Assembly: GCA_014885115.2 (NCBI GenBank)
Contig: WKLE02000128.1
Coordinates: 21,640-49,422 of the forward strand
DNA length: 27,783 bases
Direction of reading: 5' to 3'
Source of the DNA: Asterionellopsis glacialis
Lineage: Eukaryota; Bacillariophyta; Plagiogrammaphyceae; Rhaphoneidales; Asterionellopsidaceae
Shown here: in pieces, positions 19,512 through 27,783 of the stretch
How positions within the stretch are numbered: the stretch's first letter is position 1
How the letters are laid out: every line of letters begins with the position of its first letter
The notes under the pieces: model-generated
Told to the model about the DNA's origin: nothing
The model's input: only the letters and a program-made list of their open reading frames with translations
Databases searched by the model: none
Position numbers and translations under genes: made by a program

Positions 19512-21937
19512 TTACTTTTTTTTCTCGTCGTCCTTTTTTTCTGGGATGAGTTCCATTTTACCAGAACGAGGATTAAATGCCATCGTACGTTCTGCTCTTG
19601 CCTTTTCGATTTGTTTTTCCATTGCTTTCCTTGTGGCTTCAATTTCAGCTTTTCTAGTAGCACGCTTAGTCCGCATGTCTTCAAGTTCAGCATCAGCCTT
19701 TTCCTTAAAACTCTTGCGCTTGGACAACATAGATTCAATATCGTCTACTGTCATAGCACCTAACCATTCAGCAAATTCTGCCTTTGTACTTCTACCAGGC
19801 TTTAATATTTCTGCAGCCAATAACTCAGTTCCTACGAGTTGAACATCCGCGTCTTTAAGATCGGGGCATTTCGATTTGATCACATCGAATGTTGGACTCA
19901 AACCAGTGACAAAGTTTTCAAGTGCCTTTTCTTGCTCAGGGTCACCACTTCCAAAACGTGGGACAATGTGAGCTAGAAGATTCACCTTTTCGTCCGGATT
20001 CATAGCTGCTGTTTTCTGACCTACTGGTAACCAGAATTCTGGAGTTGGTTTCAACAATCCGAGACCTTTAGGTAGGAATTAGAGCAAGAAAGAGAAAATG
20101 AAAATGTTCAACATTAGATATATTGACAGGGCGTGTTCAAAAGGAAATGTTGCGACAACTCAGTAGCATTCATCGTACCTTGTTTGAGAGATCTAATTTG
20201 TTCGTCGTTCCCAACAAAATCAGGGTCGGCAACAAGATCGACTGCAAGTTGTGCTTGCATACTGAAAGTGAATGCAAATTGGTCCATCTTGATGAGGCCT
20301 TCGTAAACCCTTGGCAAAGTACTGACATGTTCTACGATAGCAGTTTTCTCTTCTGGGGTTTTTGCAGCTTCGTAGGCCCGAACGAGACGAGGAGCTACAA
20401 GTTTCTTATCACGGTCTTCCATGGTGGGTAACATCCACATTTTAGAACTAAAGGATTTTTCTGGGTTCTTTTCATCGATTGATTCGTCCATGTACCCCTT
20501 GGTTGCCTGGCAAACATACATGTTCATAGGTTTGTTTCTGTTCATGAGACTTGCAAGTGGACCGTCATCGTCACCTGCACCTTCGGGTGAAATGTCAAAG
20601 CCCTTTAGTCCTTCCCAACCATCACCAGCACTGAATTGAAAGAAAGAACCACATACCCACATGTGCTGATCGTTATTCATATCTGACCACATTTTAGTCT
20701 GTGCGCGTCCGAATTTGGCAGTATAAGCATCCTTGGAAACAAAGGGAACGATCATGACTCCACCTGGCTTCAGAAGCTCCCATGAGGTTCTTTTTTACAG
20801 ACAGTGGCGTTCAGAAAAAAGGACAAATCAAAAGGAGGTTGGAAATACAATTATACACTTTCACAGGGATTTATTTCACGCATACGATCCGATCACAAAA
20901 TACGGTAATGCTTTTGAATAACATAATCTCAATGGCTTACCTGAATACTTCTCGGGGAGAAGTCAAAAAGTCAATAGTATTGGCCATAATAACAGCATCA
21001 AAGGGTTCCGAAGCAAGACCACGGAGTTCTTCGGAATTGACATACTGTTCTTCTACAACATCATTCAAATCCACGACCATTGTTTCTGTTAAAGATGGAT
21101 TTTCTCCCATAAGTTTCGTAGACAAACCAACTCCAATGTGACGACTGGGTTTCAAATCATCTGGTAAATATGAATTTTCAGCAGCACCAAGTTCCAAGAT
21201 GGACATACCATCACGCAAATAAAATGAGTAGTGGCTGTTTGGGTAGTTGTGGTTGTGGGGCGGGTTGTAGGAGATAAATAATATGCAAACAGAAAATGAG
21301 TTTAAAGAAAATTCATGGTGAAGAAATTAATTTTTCATTTCATGTAAACCAGCTGCAAAAAGGTCATGTACACTCAATACACACCCAAAATAAAAACATC
21401 AAAATGCACAGACAAAAAAAATCACCTTGCTTCTTACCTTTTCAATTTTTCAATAGCAGCCTCATCAATTTCAGTTTTGACATCGGCATTGTCTTCTGAC
21501 CAATATTTGACTTGATCAAGAACTTCAACTTCAGGTTCTTCTGGTTTAACAGGTTGTTGTGGCATACCTGACATCATCCCAGCAAGACTGTCCAATTGTG
21601 GTGCCTTGGGAACTACAATTTCTTCCTTTCTCATGAAGAATTGTGGATCATATGGCCAAACAGGTGGCCATTTCCATACAGCTTCACCGACACGTAGACC
21701 AGGAGCTTCCTTTAGTGCTTCATCAGCAGTTGCCATGGGCATTTTCTGTTTCGCCTTTTCCTCCTTCATCTTACGAATCATAGGACCAATAATCATAGGA
21801 GGCATGACATTTAAACTAGTATCAGTATTGCGGAAAGTTGTGGAGGGCGTTGTCGTTGTTGAAGGAGCAAATGCATTAGCACCGGAAGCCGCAAGGGCGA
21901 CAAGAGCAGCAATTGCAACTGAGCTATAATTCACCAT
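19512..21937 (-). CDS. Plastid-targeted SAM methyltransferase-like protein
   Basis: Four exons on the minus strand: 21438-21937, 20941-21234, 20179-20789 and 19512-20065. All junctions keep frame and give 652 residues; donors are GT and acceptors AG, though the exon 3 acceptor (AAAAAAG) is weak. Residues 1-22 are a signal peptide ending ANA, followed by FAPS and a Thr/Ser-rich stretch, the diatom plastid signal. A class I methyltransferase-like core follows: SILELGAAENSYLP (motif I, about 178-191, with its glycines partly replaced), HIGVGLS, MVVDLNDV, FDAVIMANTIDFLTSPREVF (about 245-264) and WELLKPGGVMIVPF. The part after residue 300 is unrecognised; it ends in a Lys/Glu-rich coiled coil and a KKDDEKKK tail. 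The substrate is unknown, and the altered motif I leaves it open whether SAM is bound. Confidence 0.83.
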
Positions 21938-22588
21938 GGTTTTAGACTATTTATTTTCACTGTTCTTTGATAAATAGATTGATTGAGATATGCTGTGTAG
22001 GATTTGTTGGCAATACTGATAAACAGACTTAACCTAGACCACACTGCACAGTTGTTCCTTTATCGTTCTTCAGTTGGAATCTTTTCACAACACACGGAGA
22101 GACACCCTGCGACAGAGAAGCGAGAGAAAGGTGGAAGACGAATACTGTATGATTTTTCAGATTTTGGACATCAGCTTTTTCGAGACTTCAACTTGATACG
22201 TGTTGTGGGTTATGAGTTTTTTTCGGGTTACGCGTGGACATCTCAGTGATCTATCCACTCCTCTTAGAGAGAGATAATCAAAACATCAAAAGAAACTTTA
22301 GGGAGATATACGTGCGAAAAATCGCGCGAAGTCCCGGTTCGCAAAAATTTTTTGCAGAGAGATTTTGGCGACTGATGAAGACAAGGAATGTCACATTTTC
22401 CACTGAGAAGCGAACGAAGTACCTCAATAAAGTGGTGCAAATACACAAGACTCGAAGAGACACGAATTCTCATTATCAGTTGAGTTGTCAAAGGCACTAA
22501 AGACCGTCACACAATTCTCAATACTTGTAGATAAAGAATACGAGTTCCTACTGACTATACTTGATATTGCTTTTGAAATCGAGGTAAA
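21938..22588. promoter_or_regulatory. Divergent promoter, methyltransferase / PH protein
   Basis: 651 bp between divergent ATGs. It includes an A/T-rich near-palindrome, GCAAAAATTTTTTGC, close to 22341-22355. Plus-strand ORFs at 22004-22249 and 22234-22500 have no domain or targeting features and are treated as chance frames in a 5' UTR. I see no clear promoter box. Confidence 0.4.
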
Positions 22589-24364
22589 ATGGCAACTGCA
22601 GACAGTAGCAATAACAACAACTTGGGCTTGTCAGAACTGTCCAAACAACTTCGAGTGCTGCAAGCGAAGAATCAAGCACAAGAAAATGAAATTGATCGAT
22701 TAGAACGGCAAATTAAAATTTTATCGGATTTGAAGGGTGTCTCTGTTGGTGATTTACGTGATGCATTGAAACATGCGTGTAAGGGGGAGGCCCATGCGGA
22801 TCTTCAAAACCAAGTTGCATACTTGCGAGCACAATTAGATGCTGCCAGATCATCCACAACATCCAATTCTATATCTGATAGTAAAGGATTCGAAACAGAA
22901 TCATTAAATCGTACCATTGCAACACTACAATTACGTGTCGGAGAATTAGAAGAAGTAGAGGGTACTCTTAGGGCAGAAATTGCAAATTTGTACCAATCTT
23001 TGAGTGAACAGACTTCCAAATCAACACGATTGGAATCGTTGTGTGAAGAGCAAAAGGAAGAACTTGACAAGGGAAAAGATGTACTTAGTGAAGAATCAAG
23101 TCGTGCGGAATCGTTGCAAAAAGAGCTGGATGATGCTTTGGCGGGTATGGATCAATCAAAGAACCGTGTACAAGAACTGGAGATAGAACTACAAGTAGAA
23201 AAGGATAAAAATCTACTGCTTGAGAAACAGAAACAAAAACAGGGAGAACAACAGGAGACTGAAAATTCACTCAATGCTGAGATTAATAGATTGTACAAGG
23301 AATTGAGCGAACAAACTGCTAATGCTAGTAAATTGGATGCACTGTGCAATCAACAGCAAGAGTTACTTGGCAAAATGAAAGATTCAACTAGCAAGGATAA
23401 GAAGAAGAAAGAATCCTTGAGAAAGGAAAGGGATACTGTCAAGGCCGAAGCAAAACGTCTCAATGCTCGTTTGAAGGCAACTCAAGTAGAGGTGCAAGTA
23501 GAAAAGGATAAGTCCAAAATGTTAGAGACTCAGGCAGAAGCGAGGGAGAGTGATCATCAATTACGAAGTGATCAGGCCAAGAGTAGGTTTCAAGTTCAAG
23601 ACGAACGAATTCATGATTTGGAACAGCAGCTTTCAAGTTTGTATGTAGCATTTGAGTTACTACGACAGGAACATTCCCTAGAAACGAAACAAAGATCAAA
23701 AATGCAGGAGAACTTATTTGAGGCCGATATGCAAGTGGCTCGTTTTGAAGAAGAGCAAGAAAAGAAAAAGTTGCAAAAAATATCTAGACCACCGATCCAA
23801 TCACCCCAAAGTCCCCCTCCTGTCAAGGTTACGAAAACCATTGTTACTCACGGTACACCTAACACCGCCATCATGAGTCCTCAATCTACCATTTCATCAG
23901 CATCACCTCCTGCAGTAGCATCATCACCGCCACCAACTCCAACTGGGACGAGGAAAGTGGCAGCTGGTTTTTTGTGGAAATATGATAAAAATGTGCTGAA
24001 AGGTTGGAAAAAGAGGTATTTTATCTTGTTGTTGTCTGAAGGTGTATATCATATGAGTTATAGTGATGGTCCAAAGCAATATATAAAGGGTACCATTACA
24101 ATGAGAACCGGAATATCTAGTGTGACACAAACAAGAGAATTCCCCAAGCACCCACACGCTTTTGTAATACATGTCAATCGGCACGAGGCACAGGCACCGG
24201 TAGTGACTGTTGCTGCAAACAATGACAAAGAATTGGCACAATGGCTTTCTGTACTTCGGACGGCCACTGAAGGGGCTGACGTTTATAACAGTGGTTCTCG
24301 CCAAGCAACACAAGAAGAATCCGATCGTGCAATGGCGTTGAGACTACAGCAGCAACTGATGTAA
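22589..24364 (+). CDS. Coiled-coil protein with C-terminal PH domain
   Basis: A 591-residue, single-exon protein beginning in a good context (AAAATGGC). Residues about 14-395 are almost continuous heptad-type coiled coil rich in Glu, Lys, Gln and Leu. A Pro/Ser-rich linker (about 400-452) follows, then a pleckstrin-homology domain (458-565): AAGFLWKYDKNVLKGWKKRYF opens it in the typical strand 1-2 pattern with the basic phosphoinositide-binding loop, and ELAQWLSVLRTAT is the closing Trp helix. The tail EESDRAMALRLQQQLM resembles a short ubiquitin-interacting-type helix, but this is uncertain. A peripheral membrane scaffold or trafficking protein is the likely class; the specific role is unknown. 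Residues 122-222 and 223-323 are a tandem duplication. It diverges from the methyltransferase gene and converges on the surface-protein gene. Confidence 0.85.
   Translation: MATADSSNNNNLGLSELSKQLRVLQAKNQAQENEIDRLERQIKILSDLKGVSVGDLRDALKHACKGEAHADLQNQVAYLRAQLDAARSSTTSNSISDSKGFETESLNRTIATLQLRVGELEEVEGTLRAEIANLYQSLSEQTSKSTRLESLCEEQKEELDKGKDVLSEESSRAESLQKELDDALAGMDQSKNRVQELEIELQVEKDKNLLLEKQKQKQGEQQETENSLNAEINRLYKELSEQTANASKLDALCNQQQELLGKMKDSTSKDKKKKESLRKERDTVKAEAKRLNARLKATQVEVQVEKDKSKMLETQAEARESDHQLRSDQAKSRFQVQDERIHDLEQQLSSLYVAFELLRQEHSLETKQRSKMQENLFEADMQVARFEEEQEKKKLQKISRPPIQSPQSPPPVKVTKTIVTHGTPNTAIMSPQSTISSASPPAVASSPPPTPTGTRKVAAGFLWKYDKNVLKGWKKRYFILLLSEGVYHMSYSDGPKQYIKGTITMRTGISSVTQTREFPKHPHAFVIHVNRHEAQAPVVTVAANNDKELAQWLSVLRTATEGADVYNSGSRQATQEESDRAMALRLQQQLM
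22952..23557 (+). repeat. Tandem 303-bp duplication inside the coiled coil
   Basis: Two gap-free units of 101 codons, 22952-23254 and 23255-23557. Matching segments include GTLRAEIANLYQSLSEQT against NSLNAEINRLYKELSEQT, and LQVEKDKNLLLE against VQVEKDKSKMLE. The DNA word CAAGTAGAAAAGGATAA recurs exactly 303 bp apart (23192 and 23495), which points to duplication and not only heptad convergence. Confidence 0.75.
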
Positions 24365-24998
24365 GATACACCCGTGGCGTGCACTCTGTTTGGCTAGTCC
24401 AGAGGGTAACCACCTCCTGTTCAATTTTCATCTCGCGAAACAGCAAAAAAATTTAAATTAGAGACAACCATCATATCAAAAAGTGCTGTAAAGTACATTC
24501 AATTGTGCTAGAAATATGATTAAAAAAACCTTGTATTTTTTCTTGTGTTGCAGAATATCATTTCGGAGTGTATTGTTGTATTGTCGCAAGGAAGTGAGTA
24601 CTTGTCAAGTCTTTTGTAACCTTGTCTTTGTCTGGCACCTTTTTCGGCTTCAAATAATTCAACAACCAGCACAGCTGATGTAGGACATCATAAAATTTAC
24701 ATGGATGAAACATCTGAAGATGAGTCTGGTATGAATCTGTAGTCTCTCGTGGTGGGCACCAAACGATACCAAAACGAAAGGCCTGCGATTGTGCGGAAAT
24801 CATAATTCATGGCTTATATACATAATCCAATTATTTACCCGAAAACGAATTTTGATAAGAAATCTGTCTTCCAACTGGCTGAACCTCCTAACTCATCCTG
24901 TCATTTTCGCCACGCCTCGATGCTAGGTGTGTCCAAATATTTTAGAATCCCATTTATATTTGATTGATCATTTTTCATTAAAATAGTTTCAAAATTCT
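24365..24998. other. Convergent 3' intergenic region
   Basis: 634 bp between convergent stop codons. It is AT-rich with no supported gene; the minus ORF at 24558-24803 has no family features. Presumably it holds two 3' UTRs. Confidence 0.5.
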
Positions 24999-27462
24999 TC
25001 AAGCGATGTTAATATTTCCTGTTGGAGCTACCAAGGAAACCATTTGTTTAGCTTTGTCATCATCATTATAGTCAGCCCTACTCGTTAAAGAGTAGGCCCA
25101 AAGCCCAATGACAAGAGCTATTACAAACGCTGTAATGACCATAGAAAAATTTATTGCTCCATCGTAGGATTCAGTTGTTGTTGTTGTTGCTTCGGCACAG
25201 GCATCTATCTCCTTCGTTTCACCAATATATTCGCAGCCATAAGGTAACCCATCCAAGCCCTCAAAGAAAGCATTGGCTATCTCCTGTGGTCCATTTGGAA
25301 CTAATGGAATACTTGACCCAGGAACTACTACCAAACTTTCTTTAATCAAATTCGCAGATGTTTCACTATGATTGGCAATGTCAGGGAGTACTGCCAGAGC
25401 AAGCACTTCGCCTGCTGCAATACTTGCATAATCCTCATCTGACATGACGCCATCATTCAAAACTGCAAATCGTAATACACTCTGAATGATAGGGATCAAT
25501 AAAAGATGTTGGAGGTCGTCATCTACTTTCAGAAACCACTTACAATCCGGTGCCTCCAAGGCACCCAGCCCTGCGAACAACAGCGCTTCAATCTCTTGAT
25601 TAATAACAGCATAATTGTTTGCCCCCATGGTGTTGAATTGAAATGCACGCATGTTTGCCAAATTCCAAATCAACTGTCCATCTTCGTAGTCCAAGGACCC
25701 CCCTGCCCCTGGCCCTTCCAACGATCCGATTAAAAATGCTGCCACAAGATCCCAATTGTGGCGAGCACCGTCCGTCCCATCCAGCTTACCAGCATCACAC
25801 TTTTCATGAACAATGGTCATCTGTGCAAAAACAAACATGTGAACAATCTGATATTGAATTGTCTTTGTAATGACTTGATACCGATATTCATCAGACCTGG
25901 TACCGTATTTTCCCTCACCATTCAACGTATTCAAAACAACCTTGTCAGAAAATAAAACATCTCCATGGTACTGGACAAAATCAGTGTAAAAATGATCAGC
26001 TTTTTGACGGAGTGATGTAGTTGCCATCTTGTGCAATGACTGTAACACATATGGATCATTTTCCGTGTTCTGACGTAAAGGATAATTCCGACCGTACAAA
26101 TACAAATATTTTGCAAACTGGTATGAGTCCAATGATGTTAGAATCTTGATCTGATGGATATCTAAATCTATCCTAGATGCCTGCAGTGTGAAATTGGCCA
26201 AACAGTTGGAGAGAAAAACAAAGCTTGAGCCTATCAAAAATTGCAGTGTAAAAAAAATCATATTGCTGCCTTCCCAACGAAAGAAGCTTACTTACGTCTC
26301 TGACATCAGAGGATGGAATATACTCTGCCAAAGGTACAATTTTCTTATTGTCACATTCAATGCCGGAGTATGAACCTACATCTTGGCAGGTAAAGCCTAA
26401 ACATTCGTAAACTTGTTGTAAATCTGCAATGATATTTTCCGGCATGGTATAATCTATAGCGCCAACACCTAATAATTGTGTTTTCAATCGTTTGTACACA
26501 GATGGACGACATTGGACCACTTGAGGGATAACAGCTTCTGCATACAATGATGTTAATTCACGATCCTTATTGGCGATAGCATAAATCAATCCTTGCATGA
26601 GAGGAATGGTAGCCTTGGACATCATTCGTTGTGCAACACTCCACAAATGCGGCATAGAGTCATCATTATTTGGTGTACAAGCATTTGTAAATGAAAGCGC
26701 CGTAACTCCCTCTTGATACAATAGCTTCAAATCAGAATTGACGGGTGATTCAGGATCATTCTGTCCAAAGTAATTCCCCATTTCTTGTGACCAGGTATAT
26801 AATCCGTACCCATCTGACCTGCCAGGTGTTTGGTCCTTCCCAATCCACAGTCCAATAAATTCATCCATTCCTCCACCACCTAACTGTATCATATCCGGAT
26901 TGTCGGCCACACTACGTTTGTAACAACGATCAAGTCCCTGATACAAGAGATACGTGGAATACATCCACATATTCAAAACACGAGTTGCTGTTGTGGCTTT
27001 ACTGGGGTCTTCTGTCAAATACGTCCGTACCCTAACATCAGCATATTTGGAGTTGGATTGAAGATATGATACTTTTGTGGACCGAGTCGTAAGCCCATAT
27101 AATTGATAAAGAAAGGATGGACACGTATCGTTGAGTGGCAAATTAGCTAAATCGTCAGATAAACGGTGAAGTGTCAATCGACGTCCAGTTGCATCAGATC
27201 CAGAATTATGGCCATTCATGTAAACGTTGGTAGCATCATTTACTTTGCCACTCTGTATATGTGTTTCCATATCTCGCAAATCAAGAGCTAAGGCAGCATA
27301 GCGTTCTACATTTGTTTGCGTGACAATGCCTCCTCCTAAATCAAGGCCATCATTATCACCCACACTTTCCCCTACACATAATAGCCCGAACAAAACGAAG
27401 AGCAGTAAACGAATCATTCTTCTACGATGCATCATGAAGCTACTAGCACTTGTCGAAATCAT
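24999..27462 (-). CDS. Type I membrane protein with duplicated FEA1-like ectodomain
   Basis: Two exons on the minus strand, 26296-27462 and 24999-26180, joined by a phase-0 intron (GTAAGT...CTGCAG) to give 782 residues. Residues about 17-32 are a signal peptide. The ectodomain holds two diverged copies of one unit, about 50-330 and 395-690: FIGLWIGKDQTPGRSDGYGLYTW (201-223) aligns with AAFLIGSLEGPGAGGSLDYEDG (535-557), and TIPLMQGLIYA with LIPIIQSVLRFA. A single membrane helix (about 736-753) precedes a short acidic and hydrophilic cytoplasmic tail. The pattern (an IYxxGxN-like start, then WDxxxAFxIGSLEG) recalls algal FEA1/low-iron-inducible proteins, the group related to phytotransferrins. 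Cell-surface iron binding is therefore possible but unproven. Several Cys and N-glycosylation sequons fit an extracellular location. The first of several ATGs is used; the ATG at residue 16 would also leave a signal peptide. Confidence 0.8.
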
Positions 27463-27783
27463 TCTTTACAGGCATGTTCCTTCTGGAGATACGTAAAAGG
27501 GTGGTGTTGAGATTCTCTTGTTTGTGATCAGACAGTATCGCACTAGTAAAGTTGTTCACCCTGGCGATGGGAAAGAGAACCTCCAGAGAGAGACCTCATA
27601 CTACAGTACCAGGAAATATCACTCTCTAGCTAGAGTGTTATTCGGTGTTTTCTCGATCTTTGAACGGTCCCGGGAAAAGTTCAAATGGGACACATCTAAT
27701 CAGTTAGGGGAAAAGTTCCCAGAGGCGCTAAATTCAACCAATCAGAGAAGTCAGAACACTTCCCTTACTTATGGAGCTTGATG
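27463..27783. promoter_or_regulatory. Upstream region of the surface-protein gene
   Basis: 321 bp upstream of the minus-strand gene, reaching the window edge. A plus-strand ORF (27518-27781) runs off or ends at the edge with no recognisable domain. ACAGTACCAG at 27603-27612 repeats a word also found in the heliorhodopsin promoter. I cannot say whether another gene begins beyond the window. Confidence 0.35.

Noticed and set aside
19512..21937. Four separate minus-strand genes at 19512, 20114, 20937 and 21434
   Set aside because: Three GT-AG introns join them in frame and the protein reads smoothly across each junction (for example VFR-TSWELLKPGG), so they are exons of one gene.
22234..22500. 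88-codon plus-strand ORF before the PH-domain gene
   Set aside because: It lies in the divergent promoter or 5' UTR, overlaps equally long minus frames and shows no family or targeting features.

Overview
The window looks like nuclear DNA from a diatom or a close photosynthetic stramenopile. Two genes start with a signal peptide whose cleavage site is followed by Phe (ASA|FTLNAP and ANA|FAPS), the bipartite plastid-targeting signature of algae with red secondary plastids. Genes are dense, lie on both strands, and have few short GT-AG introns (about 100-200 bp). I cannot name the species.

Layout: (1) 281-2162 (+) plastid-targeted chaperonin Cpn60. (2) 2358-4097 (-) kanadaptin-like FHA protein. 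(3) 4660-7891 (+) three-exon fusion of a PICOT/Grx3-type thioredoxin-like domain to a complete bacterial-type aconitase B. (4) 8638-9168 (+) unrecognised acidic protein. (5) 9736-10701 (-) membrane-anchored glutaredoxin, divergent from (6) 11208-12869 (+) an ERV41/46-type ER cargo receptor with an inserted PDI-like thioredoxin domain; the shared promoter carries a perfect 12-bp CRE palindrome. (7) 13247-13768 (-) small Tudor-like protein. (8) 14461-about 15007 (-) WW-domain protein whose 5' exons are partly hidden. (9) 16075-17058 (+) an intronless heliorhodopsin with the retinal lysine and the counterion glutamate. (10) 17511-18917 (-) ALG3 mannosyltransferase. (11) 19512-21937 (-) four-exon plastid-targeted methyltransferase-like protein. 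(12) 22589-24364 (+) coiled-coil protein with a C-terminal PH domain and an exact 101-residue tandem duplication. (13) 24999-27462 (-) two-exon type I membrane protein built from two diverged copies of one ectodomain, resembling algal FEA1/phytotransferrin-like iron-assimilation proteins.

This is ordinary eukaryotic gene order, not an operon or gene cluster. Two themes recur. One is redox and Fe-S biology: the Trx-aconitase fusion, the glutaredoxin, the PDI-ERV protein and a possible iron-binding surface protein. The other is the secretory pathway: ALG3, PDI-ERV and the surface protein. The most notable items are the heliorhodopsin, the Trx-AcnB fusion whose last Fe-S cysteine codon exists only after splicing, and the duplicated surface protein with an intron at the repeat boundary. 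All domain calls are by eye from sequence patterns; no searches were run.
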